IMG/VR virus record: IMGVR_UViG_3300028840_001337
Span: 1-21,880 of that record
Source: a virus
Reading direction: 5' to 3' (one strand)
DNA: 21,880 nucleotides
Shown: positions 7,501 through 13,973 of the stretch, piece after piece
Layout of the letters: every line of letters begins with the position of its first letter
Numbering within the stretch: position 1 is the first letter of the stretch
Program-made: the position numbers and the translations under genes
The notes under the pieces: generated by a model
Databases searched by the model: none
The model's input: only the letters and a program-made list of their open reading frames with translations
Told to the model about the DNA's origin: nothing

Positions 7501-8724
7501 CTATATATGTAAATTGAGGTATAAATCATCGTATCCCATCAATGGGTTTACCCCCACAGGCAGGGTCGAAATCGTGGGTGTTTCTAAACCAAATATTAAA
7601 TCCACAACTGACGGCGAAGCCAAGGCATCTGTTCCAATCGTAATCTTCGGCGATGGCAATGAAAATGTGACTGCCTGTGCATTGACCGCAACTAAAACCT
7701 GCCTCTGTGCCGTAACTACAGGCGATGGTAAAGATGGGGTGACTGTCTGTGCACTCGGAGTAACCTCGATCTGCTTCTGTGTGGTTACCGTCGGTGCTGG
7801 TAAACTCGCCGTCGCGGTGACTACAGTAGCCGAGACTTCAACATCTAATCCCGTTATGACAGTCGGGGCAGACAAAGACGAAGTAACTGTTTGAACATTC
7901 GGACTAACCTCTACCTGACGTTGTGCTGTTATAGTTGGGGCAGGGAGTGAAGCAGAAACCACCTGTACAGATGGCGTTTTTTCCACCTGCCTTTGTGCAG
8001 TAACAGTAAGTGAAGGCAAGCTCGATGTGATAGTAACAACGCTTCCTGCAATCTCAACATTAATTTCTGCCGTAACTATAGGAGCAGGTAAAGATGAAGT
8101 TACTGCTTGTGCACTAGGCGTAACCTCAACTTGTCTTTGAGCCGTTACAGTCGGTGACGGTAACGAAGAAGTAAGAACCTGCTCACTGGGTTCTGCGGTA
8201 ACACTCTGTGAAGCCGTTGCTGTTAAGACTTGAGGATGTGTTTCATCCGTATCAAGCGGTACTTCCGTACCCTCTAACGAACAACGAAAATAATATGTAG
8301 TATTACTAGATACATTCCCCGTGGGAACAACACAGACATCCCATTCAGCCGCCTCATTCCCTGAAGGATAAGAATAATTTCCACCGCCACCTTCTTCATA
8401 AATCGCCTTGGTGTCCGTATCTCCAAGTTTGAGAACAGATAATGTATCGCCCTCTGTAGCCTGTCCATCTGCATAATCCCAGTGGTTTGCCGCCCCCATG
8501 GCTGTAAAATCTGCATCATTCGTGGAATATTCGAGAGTAATAGTTTGGTTATTAGCACTTGCACCAGCCGTTTCTTTAAGATTGACCCGAAGCCTTATCT
8601 TACTCGTATTGTCCGGCAGGGTCGGCTTTGTAATCTCATCGCCAAGTGCTTCAGTCGGAGATGCGCCGTCATCTTTATACCACCGCCAGTTTTTTTGTTT
8701 CGGGGTAAATGTAGCGTGACCCAT
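7501..8724 (-). CDS. repeat-containing virion-type protein, 407 aa
   Basis: The N-terminal part (residues 1-170) is a beta-rich domain with KIRLRVNLKETAG, TITLEYSTNDADF and YYFRCSLEG, reminiscent of an Ig-like or carbohydrate-binding sandwich. Residues 175-390 are nine 24-residue repeats of the form V-E-V-T-P-S-x-Q-x-V-T-S-S-L-P-x-P-T-V-T-A-Q-R-Q. A short tail ends GYDDLYLNLHI. The key Pro of SLP recurs every 24 residues (189, 213, 237, 261, 309, 333, 357) and is replaced at 285 and 381. The same unit appears in the giant beta-helix protein. The start shares one base with the stop of the upstream CxxCxxCC gene. A stalk or fibre role is the best guess. Confidence 0.8.
   Translation of the reverse strand: MGHATFTPKQKNWRWYKDDGASPTEALGDEITKPTLPDNTSKIRLRVNLKETAGASANNQTITLEYSTNDADFTAMGAANHWDYADGQATEGDTLSVLKLGDTDTKAIYEEGGGGNYSYPSGNEAAEWDVCVVPTGNVSSNTTYYFRCSLEGTEVPLDTDETHPQVLTATASQSVTAEPSEQVLTSSLPSPTVTAQRQVEVTPSAQAVTSSLPAPIVTAEINVEIAGSVVTITSSLPSLTVTAQRQVEKTPSVQVVSASLPAPTITAQRQVEVSPNVQTVTSSLSAPTVITGLDVEVSATVVTATASLPAPTVTTQKQIEVTPSAQTVTPSLPSPVVTAQRQVLVAVNAQAVTFSLPSPKITIGTDALASPSVVDLIFGLETPTISTLPVGVNPLMGYDDLYLNLHI
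7555..8202 (-). repeat. nine tandem 24-residue (72-bp) coding repeats
   Basis: These are residues 175-390 of the 407-residue protein. The protein-level unit is well kept, while the DNA copies have drifted, so they are not identical 72-bp copies. This suggests old amplification under selection on the peptide rather than a recent expansion. Confidence 0.85.
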
Positions 8725-9008
8725 TACTCTTTAATCCACCTGAATCCGCAATCAGGATATAATGCCTCGTCAGGATTCCTCGGATACACCATACATCCCC
8801 AAGGCTTTCCTAATCCCCCTCGCTGTATCTTGCACTTAGCAAGTTTCATGTTATTGACAATCTCATAATCTAGGTGTTCGCAAGGCTCTGGATAATCCCT
8901 GCAACATTGACCGCACCTTCGACACTCACCTTCAAGTTTCCACCATTCTCCGTTATTATCCTGTGCCCGAATAACCCGTTCGCTATCTCTATCAAACTCA
9001 ACTACCAT
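8724..9008 (-). CDS. CxxCxxCC metal-chelating protein (YkgJ-like), 94 aa
   Basis: The protein contains C29-R-R-C32-G-Q-C35-C36, then C43, C59, C72 (PWGCMVYPRNPDE) and C87. This is the pattern of the putative zinc- or iron-chelating CxxCxxCC family, whose members have eight conserved cysteines. All eight are present and the length is close to the minimal domain. Family members may bind an iron-sulphur or zinc centre, but the biochemical role is poorly known. The ATG overlaps the end of the upstream gene by seven bases, and its own stop overlaps the next start by one base, so it is in the leftward operon. It is one of several cysteine-rich proteins clustered here. Confidence 0.8.
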   Translation of the reverse strand: MVVEFDRDSERVIRAQDNNGEWWKLEGECRRCGQCCRDYPEPCEHLDYEIVNNMKLAKCKIQRGGLGKPWGCMVYPRNPDEALYPDCGFRWIKE

Positions 9009-9373
9009 CTCTTAAAAAACTTGAGTATTCTCTGCCAAAGAGTAAGCCTTATTGGTTTCCCTTTTGTTGGAGGCGGTAGCGGTCTGGGACGTATTTTTTG
9101 CGGTGGCTTTAATGCCATCTTCCTTTTATGTACGATTTCCTGCAAATAAGGATGTTTGTCTGTAATATCAAACTGTGCAATAGCCCCACATTCGGGGCAC
9201 TTGTAAACCATGCGGTTACATTCTCTCGGTGCCCAATCTATCTGCCCATGCACATCTGTAATCCGAGAATCGAACAATTCCATATCCAACTCACAATGCC
9301 TACACTTGATAGAGAATAATGCTCTATGTCCCTGAATATCCTTAGTCCTCTCCCACTTATCCCCTATCATCAA
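9002..9373 (-). CDS. stand-alone C-terminal zinc-ribbon unit of the local family, 123 aa
   Basis: The chain carries KWERTKDIQGH followed by C24-x2-C27 and C59-x2-C62 (CRHC, CPECG). This matches the C-terminal half of the fused two-ribbon proteins at 4950-5633 and 5645-6396. After residue 80 it differs: a proline-rich basic stretch (KPPQKIRPRPLPPPTKGK) and an amphipathic end (LWQRILKFFKRW). GGAGG five bases upstream supports the ATG, which lies inside the end of the preceding small ribbon gene (17-base overlap). It probably binds zinc and may pair with the upstream 62-residue product. The function is unknown. Confidence 0.8.
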   Translation of the reverse strand: MMIGDKWERTKDIQGHRALFSIKCRHCELDMELFDSRITDVHGQIDWAPRECNRMVYKCPECGAIAQFDITDKHPYLQEIVHKRKMALKPPQKIRPRPLPPPTKGKPIRLTLWQRILKFFKRW

Positions 9374-9545
9374 ACTCCTCCCAATATCCGCATACTGGAC
9401 ACCGTAACGACGGCTCTGGTTTATCCTCGGTATACATATTGATATTCAGTCCAGATGTTTTCTGACAATAATAACAATATGCCCTTGGAATACCTTTGGT
9501 ATGCGTTCCCTGTTGAACATGGAACGACATGCTAAGATGTGACAC
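9357..9545 (-). CDS. stand-alone N-terminal zinc-ribbon unit, 62 aa
   Basis: The peptide has C24-x2-C27 and C49-x2-C52 (CYYC, CPVCGYWEEF), corresponding to the N-terminal ribbon of the fused proteins. The first possible start is GTG at 9545; an ATG at 9530 is an alternative, and neither has a clear ribosome binding site. Only about 25 bases separate it from the upstream gene. Its 3' end overlaps the start of the C-terminal ribbon gene. Together the pair is a two-gene version of the two-ribbon protein. If the start is wrong the true product may be a few residues shorter. Confidence 0.7.
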   Translation of the reverse strand: MSHLSMSFHVQQGTHTKGIPRAYCYYCQKTSGLNINMYTEDKPEPSLRCPVCGYWEEFDDRG

Positions 9546-9569
9546 TGTGATAAGCGACTTTAAACGCCA

Positions 9570-9773
9570 TTATTTCACTTCATCAACTCGGTCTAATCCG
9601 ATATAATTTTTTGTTTGTCCGTATTTCTCTTTGATTTTTCGCTCCATCCATTTCAGTTTATCTAATTGCTCATCACTCATAGAGCCGCCCCATTCTTTAC
9701 GAAGGTTCATTTCGGCTTCCGAGCGAGTTTTTCCAAATTTATCTGGTTTATTATCTTTGATAATAATGTGCAT
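9570..9773 (-). CDS. small charged protein, 67 aa
   Basis: The protein begins MHIIIKDNKPDKFGKTRSEA and has a long helical, highly charged middle (SMSDEQLDKLKWMERKIKEK) ending GLDRVDEVK. No cysteines, membrane span or known motif are seen. It is the first gene after the terminator hairpin at 9785-9814 and lacks a clear Shine-Dalgarno sequence. It therefore depends on read-through or on a promoter that I cannot identify in the short gap. The function is unknown. Confidence 0.6.
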   Translation of the reverse strand: MHIIIKDNKPDKFGKTRSEAEMNLRKEWGGSMSDEQLDKLKWMERKIKEKYGQTKNYIGLDRVDEVK

Positions 9774-9784
9774 TAGTGTGTCCC

Positions 9785-9814
9785 ATAAAAAGTAAAGGGC
9801 GGGTTTCCCCGCCC
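9785..9814 (-). terminator. intrinsic terminator after the head module
   Basis: On the minus strand a perfect 7-bp GC stem, GGGCGGG/CCCGCCC with a GAAA tetraloop (9797-9814), is followed by TTTACTTTTT. It sits 10 bases after the stop of the 308-residue beta-helix gene. It probably ends or attenuates the capsid transcript before the tail-type cluster. Confidence 0.88.
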
Positions 9815-9824
9815 ATATGAATCA

Positions 9825-10751
9825 TTAATCGTCAGTGGCGTCCACTAATCCAGTCTTGTCGTAACATCCGACAATCATGAAGTTGCTTCCGCTCACGTCC
9901 ACATCTGTGTCTGTGTCCAGGTTGGTTTGGTTAAAATAGCAACCCGTAGCCATTCCACTAGCCTGTGCACCATCAATTTGGATATAGTACGCTGTCGTAG
10001 TAGGGATAAGACCGAAATAGCAATGGTCAACCCACAGGTCAACAACATTCGCCCCAGGTGCCCACACATGCGGATGCGTTACCGCAGTTGATTGAGCGGT
10101 ATCCAAGAAGTGACAACCACGCACAAGTTGGTTCACACCAGTAACCGTGTTATCCGCGAGGATAAGTTCACCAGCGGCATTGTTGAACACACAGTTGATA
10201 ACCCTAGTGGCCTGTCCACCCTGAATGTAGAGTGGGCTGCCCTTAGAGTTGACATTGTACAGCGTCACTCCGTCATTTCGCTGCGTATTTGTCGCACCGT
10301 TATTTCTAAAGTACGCTGTGTATGTTCCGCTACTTGAGAATAATCCGATGTTCTCAACGTGAACAGAAGGTGCCGAAGAATCAATACAATATAGACTTGT
10401 ACCGTCGCACTTCATCCGAACGCCGAACTCGTTATTGCGCGAATAACCAGCACCTATGATGCTAATATCGCTCTGTGCCAAATCAATCGTAGCACATTCT
10501 TCATATCTAGCGTGACCTGTTCCTACCACATAATGCTTGGGGCGAATGTAAAGCACATCCCCAACGCCCATGAGTTGAACGGCAGCATCAATCGTGGCTT
10601 TCGCACGATTGGGGGCTTTACCATCAAAACCATCGTTACCTTCTCCACTATTGCCATCAACAAACCAATGTGTAGCAAATGGATTGGTATAACGCCCACC
10701 ACTTACAGGTGCTCCGCCAAATTCAAAAACCTGATCTCCAAAAGTCGTCAT
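9825..10751 (-). CDS. beta-helix virion protein, 308 aa
   Basis: The chain opens MTTFGDQVFEFGGAPV and then has THWFVDGNSGEGNDGFDGK with a later GDVLYIRPKHYV. This is the same cap that starts both beta-helix regions of the giant protein (YYVKxxGxDxxxG ... AGDTVYI). The rest alternates short strands and turns with N/D/G, as in HVENIGLFSSSG, RVINCVFNN, LVRGCHFLD, WVDHCYFG and MATGCYFNQ, typical of right-handed beta-helix rungs. No catalytic site can be named. AAGGA lies six bases before the ATG, and an intrinsic terminator follows the stop. It is the first gene after the major capsid gene, so it may decorate the head or neck, or be a short tailspike. Confidence 0.8.
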   Translation of the reverse strand: MTTFGDQVFEFGGAPVSGGRYTNPFATHWFVDGNSGEGNDGFDGKAPNRAKATIDAAVQLMGVGDVLYIRPKHYVVGTGHARYEECATIDLAQSDISIIGAGYSRNNEFGVRMKCDGTSLYCIDSSAPSVHVENIGLFSSSGTYTAYFRNNGATNTQRNDGVTLYNVNSKGSPLYIQGGQATRVINCVFNNAAGELILADNTVTGVNQLVRGCHFLDTAQSTAVTHPHVWAPGANVVDLWVDHCYFGLIPTTTAYYIQIDGAQASGMATGCYFNQTNLDTDTDVDVSGSNFMIVGCYDKTGLVDATDD

Positions 10752-10828
10752 TTTATTTCCTTTTCCCCCTCTCCGTATCGCTCTCGCATCAACCCTCTAG
10801 GAGAATCATACGGCGGGGTTGTGGCGGG

Positions 10829-10854
10829 GGCTGCTCATCCCTAGAAGAACAGCC
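10829..10854 (-). other. hairpin downstream of the major capsid gene
   Basis: In the 126-bp gap after the capsid gene, the minus-strand RNA can form an 8-bp stem, GGCUGUUC with GAGCAGCC (one G-U pair), around a 10-base loop. No U-tract follows, so it does not look like an intrinsic terminator. A 3'-end stabilising or processing hairpin for the abundant capsid mRNA is possible. Only very short frames (28 codons or fewer) lie in the gap. Confidence 0.45.
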
Positions 10855-10877
10855 ACCCACCTTATCTTCACTCTAAA

Positions 10878-11795
10878 TCAAGTGTCTCCAACAAAAATCA
10901 ACCTACTGTCTTTTAGGCCGTATGTAAACCACTGCTGTGATGTCACAAGGGTTGATCTACTTGGAGGGGGAGCATCCTGAATCTGAAGGTCAGGGTCTTG
11001 TGTAGTAGCCACGAATGCTCCGTAATCATCGTCGCCCGTATCGCCGATCAAGAACCAGGAAGTCGTAGAGCTAAGTCTGTGATAGACATAATAGCTCAGT
11101 CCGAACTTCTGAATGGCGTTAATCTGGTTATCGCCGGTATAGGGTTCCTTGTCGCTACCAAGCAACTCTGCCGCGTCAAACTGCAGATTAGGGTTCACAA
11201 CAAGTTTTCTGGGCTTCTTCGGCATTTTGTCGCCATTATCATCAATGAGCTTGTCAAAATAGATAATAGCACTCTGTAAAGAAGAAACGCCGAGTGCGGC
11301 ATCCAGATAGTTGTCATATGTGTACCCAGCCTCCAACGCCGTGTGGCTATTGGAAGCCAACGCCAACCCATCATAACCAGTAGCATAGGTTGTCGCAGTT
11401 GCGTTGTTCCACAGCCGAGCAACGATAGTGTCCTTATACTCTCTCATGGACGTGCTGAGTTTCCTCGTCGCTTTCGCCATAAGGTCGTATCGGTTAAACC
11501 GCTTCATTCCGTCGGTGATTTTGAACCCAAGACCGTGACGGGTCTGTGTCCATTCTTTCTCGTCGCCCTTTGTCGGGTCGGTGAGAGGAATGTCCTCGCC
11601 ATCAGTCAAGGACTGCACACCTGTCGGTCCAGCCATGCGGCTATCCCTGTCATAATAGTCCTTGCGCTTCAAGTCCTTCATGACATTGGGATACTCCACA
11701 AGAGCTTTGCGGGCGGTATTGTCAAAAATCTCCCAAAGAGTACCTTTTAGGTAATCCTTATTTGTACTGTCATCCCAACTTATTGTCCAAGTCAT
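10878..11795 (-). CDS. major capsid protein, 305 aa
   Basis: The position (after portal, scaffold-like and decoration-like genes), length and sequence style fit an HK97-fold major capsid protein. Visible segments are the N-arm MTWTISWDDSTNKDYLKG, the E-loop-like region WTQTRHGLGFKITDGMKRF, LWNNATATTYATGYDGLALA, RKLVVNPNLQFDAAELLG, and the C-terminal QQWFTYGLKDSRLIFVGDT. The family call rests on context and overall character rather than one motif. AGGGGG five bases before the ATG is the likely ribosome binding site. The first 18 residues are echoed in a tiny basic protein encoded beside the portal gene (16002-16112). No protease is seen nearby, so maturation by cleavage cannot be judged. Confidence 0.85.
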   Translation of the reverse strand: MTWTISWDDSTNKDYLKGTLWEIFDNTARKALVEYPNVMKDLKRKDYYDRDSRMAGPTGVQSLTDGEDIPLTDPTKGDEKEWTQTRHGLGFKITDGMKRFNRYDLMAKATRKLSTSMREYKDTIVARLWNNATATTYATGYDGLALASNSHTALEAGYTYDNYLDAALGVSSLQSAIIYFDKLIDDNGDKMPKKPRKLVVNPNLQFDAAELLGSDKEPYTGDNQINAIQKFGLSYYVYHRLSSTTSWFLIGDTGDDDYGAFVATTQDPDLQIQDAPPPSRSTLVTSQQWFTYGLKDSRLIFVGDT

Positions 11796-11807
11796 CTCCG
11801 CCCCCTA

Positions 11808-12356
11808 TTAATACTGTGCATCGCACGCATCTGATGTAAAGCGGACATGCATACGTCCACCCTGTACACCAGCCTCGCCTTCTTTGTAATTGACGATAAC
11901 AATACCTTTACCCGCTGACGCGGCGGTACTGGCTGCGTACCAAGCCCCAATCGTGGTCGTAGAAGTCGAAGTCCCATCGCTCACGGTGTAACCCGTATTC
12001 GCATAATAGGAAACCTTCACATTCTTGCCCTCATCATAAGTCGCCTTAGTAGAGGGTTTCGTTCCACGCTTTGCATGTACTTCCCAAACCTGCTCAGGTC
12101 TGAGCACATACACGGGGATCTGAGTTCCTGCAGTTCCACTGGCATCTTTAGCCGCGATACCCCAAAAACCGCTAGAAACAACGGTGGTCGTTGAAGTGTC
12201 AGAGGGAGTGGTCATCTGGACCAGTTTCCCGCTTGACATCTTCACAGGGTCGCCAGCGTTAAATGCCTGAGTCGAACCTTCGGAAAATTCTTGTAAGTTA
12301 GGATCACCTTTAACGAGCTTAAAACCGAATAAAAATTTCGGTGTTACAGCGGCCAT
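11808..12356 (-). CDS. capsid decoration/stabilisation-type protein, 182 aa
   Basis: The gene lies directly upstream of the major capsid gene, the usual place for head decoration proteins. The protein is beta-rich and Thr/Ser-rich, with FNAGDPVKMSSGKLVQM, SGFWGIAAKDASGTAGTQI, VYVLRPEQVWEVHAKRG and YTVSDGTSTSTTTIGAWY. The phrase G-D-P-V-x-x-x-x-G-x-L followed by x-G-I-A-A-x-D is common in phage cement proteins. GGAGG about eight bases before the ATG gives strong initiation, in keeping with a high-copy product. The call is mainly by context and style. Confidence 0.7.
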   Translation of the reverse strand: MAAVTPKFLFGFKLVKGDPNLQEFSEGSTQAFNAGDPVKMSSGKLVQMTTPSDTSTTTVVSSGFWGIAAKDASGTAGTQIPVYVLRPEQVWEVHAKRGTKPSTKATYDEGKNVKVSYYANTGYTVSDGTSTSTTTIGAWYAASTAASAGKGIVIVNYKEGEAGVQGGRMHVRFTSDACDAQY

Positions 12357-12390
12357 CTAATAATCCTCCGTAAGAGGTTCATTAGACTCG

Positions 12391-12843
12391 CTAAAGACCA
12401 AGGATATCTGCTACTTCTTCTTCTGACAGGGCTTCTTTACCCACGCCGCGTTGGAACTTGCGTCCAATGCTGGCTATCTCGTCTTCGGATAACTGCTTAT
12501 CCCGCTTTATCTTTTCCACATAAGTCTCAAGGGGTATCCGCATCAGGATGGCATCGCCATAAACCCAATGCCCGTTCTCATCGAGAACTGCACCCTTTGG
12601 GAAAATATAGGGATTCACGCCGACTTTCTCGGCACCATACGCCGCCTCCCAGTTCTGAGTGAACCGTTTGGCTGGTAGTTTGCTTCCCCATTTATGCTTC
12701 CAATTCGGGTTTCGAGTAATCCCACGCTCGGCGATTACCTCTTTTTTGAAACGATAAACGCCGTTTTGAGTATCGGAATGTTCCTTGTCCAGAGTCGATT
12801 TTCGCAAATCAATGAGTTCCACTTCACCAAGATGTGTCGCCAT
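12391..12843 (-). CDS. head-module protein of unknown function, 150 aa
   Basis: The soluble, charged protein begins MATHLGEVELIDLRKSTLD and contains NPNWKHKWGSKLPAKRFTQN and IFPKGAVLDENGHWVYGDAI, ending in an acidic helix (EALSEEEVADILGL). GGAG seven bases before the ATG supports the start, and only two bases separate it from the stop of the scaffold-like gene. Lying between scaffold and decoration genes suggests a head-assembly or head-completion role, but no family is recognised. Confidence 0.75.
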   Translation of the reverse strand: MATHLGEVELIDLRKSTLDKEHSDTQNGVYRFKKEVIAERGITRNPNWKHKWGSKLPAKRFTQNWEAAYGAEKVGVNPYIFPKGAVLDENGHWVYGDAILMRIPLETYVEKIKRDKQLSEDEIASIGRKFQRGVGKEALSEEEVADILGL

Positions 12844-12845
12844 GA

Positions 12846-13658
12846 TTATTCTCCACCCCTGAGTCTTTCTTCACGAATCTTCTGAACCCGCGCTTTTACT
12901 TTCTCAAAATCAACTTCATCTGGGGATTCGTCTCTAAGTGCACCAACCAGAAATTTAGCTTGCTGTGTTACCGGCACTTCATCCCCAGAATCATCACTCT
13001 GACGTTTCGTCTGTGGCGGCAAATCGCCCGCAGGAGGAGCAGTCGGATTCGGAGGCGGTGGCGTGAAACGGAAGTCGTGTTGAACGAGCTTCGCCTGCCC
13101 AGCCGCCATCATCCATGCCTCCGGCTTCTTCGCAAGACTCGGATGCAACGTCCCTGACTGTATTCCGCCGTAAACAATCTGTTGTAAATAGTTGTCGTCC
13201 ACGCCTTCAAAAATGTCAGGTCTGTCTTTCTTCGCTCGCTGTAAAGCCGACGGCCCTTCGTAGTATGCCTCCTGATACATCCTCTGTGAATCACGATAAT
13301 CAAGAATCTGATTAAGCGTGGTTACAGGGTCCTCCAGTAAAGCATCCACGATTTTACTCTTGTCAATCTGCGGTGTCTGTGCACTCTGTTGGGACTGTTG
13401 TCCCTGCCCAGACTGTGCTTGCCTGTACCATGACTCATACGCCTGTAATTCTTTTTTCAGAGCTTCCGCCTCTTTGTCCTTCTCGCCCTTTAACTGTTCA
13501 AGCTGGCGGTCAGAATGAGACTTTAGCTCCTTGTGCATTTTAATGACATCATCAAGGCTTTTACCCTTGTAAAAGTCATCAACCTGCGTCTGAGAATCTG
13601 CGTCCTGCGTTCCCCCGTCCTGCGGAGCATCAGTCGGCAGTTTGTCCTCTTTCGCCAT
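12846..13658 (-). CDS. scaffold-like head assembly protein, 270 aa
   Basis: The protein is very hydrophilic and mostly helical. It has an acidic N-terminus, a charged coiled-coil-like stretch (about residues 40-75, HSDRQLEQLKGEKDKEAEAL), a Gln-rich linker (SGQGQQSQQSAQTPQ, about 83-97), a middle helical region, a Pro-rich linker (TPPPPNPTAPPAGDLPPQ, about 199-216), and a basic helical end (KVKARVQKIREERLRGGE). This architecture and its place between portal and capsid genes are typical of phage scaffolding proteins, which often bind the capsid through a basic C-terminus. AGGAG seven bases before the ATG supports the start. No protease motif is present. Confidence 0.78.
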   Translation of the reverse strand: MAKEDKLPTDAPQDGGTQDADSQTQVDDFYKGKSLDDVIKMHKELKSHSDRQLEQLKGEKDKEAEALKKELQAYESWYRQAQSGQGQQSQQSAQTPQIDKSKIVDALLEDPVTTLNQILDYRDSQRMYQEAYYEGPSALQRAKKDRPDIFEGVDDNYLQQIVYGGIQSGTLHPSLAKKPEAWMMAAGQAKLVQHDFRFTPPPPNPTAPPAGDLPPQTKRQSDDSGDEVPVTQQAKFLVGALRDESPDEVDFEKVKARVQKIREERLRGGE

Positions 13659-13694
13659 AAATTAACTCCTGTCTGACAGAATCGGCATCGCCGT

Positions 13695-13973
13695 TTATCC
13701 TGTCTTTAAGTTCCTATCCACTTCCTCAATGAGTTTATTGAAGAAATGGGGTATCTCATGTAACGCACTCGCATACCCTCGATAGAAGTCTGTCTTCTCT
13801 TCATCAATATTCCGTAAAGCCATCTTCTCAAGGGTGTCTAAGCGTTTAGATGCTATGTAATCAAAAAACAGCTTAATGTATGCGTTGCCGGAACAACGCT
13901 TGAAATCTGAAAAAATCTTCTGCAATTCTCCGCCGGAAAGCGACTGTTTCTTTATCGTCCTACATTCCAACAT
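13695..13973 (-). CDS. small helical protein after the portal gene, 92 aa
   Basis: The gene overlaps the 3' end of the portal gene by 14 bases and is probably translated by coupling; a GGAGG lies 11 bases upstream within the portal coding sequence. The protein is helical and charged: LQKIFSDFKRCSGNAYIKLF, then DTLEKMALRNIDEEKTDFYR and NKLIEEVDRNLKTG. Small proteins with a similar look often follow portal genes in phages and are left unnamed. No motif allows a function call. Confidence 0.7.
   Translation of the reverse strand: MLECRTIKKQSLSGGELQKIFSDFKRCSGNAYIKLFFDYIASKRLDTLEKMALRNIDEEKTDFYRGYASALHEIPHFFNKLIEEVDRNLKTG

Noticed and set aside
10752-10877. Short minus-strand peptides of 10-28 codons in the gap after the capsid gene
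   Set aside because: None has a good ribosome binding site or recognisable sequence; a hairpin explains the gap better.
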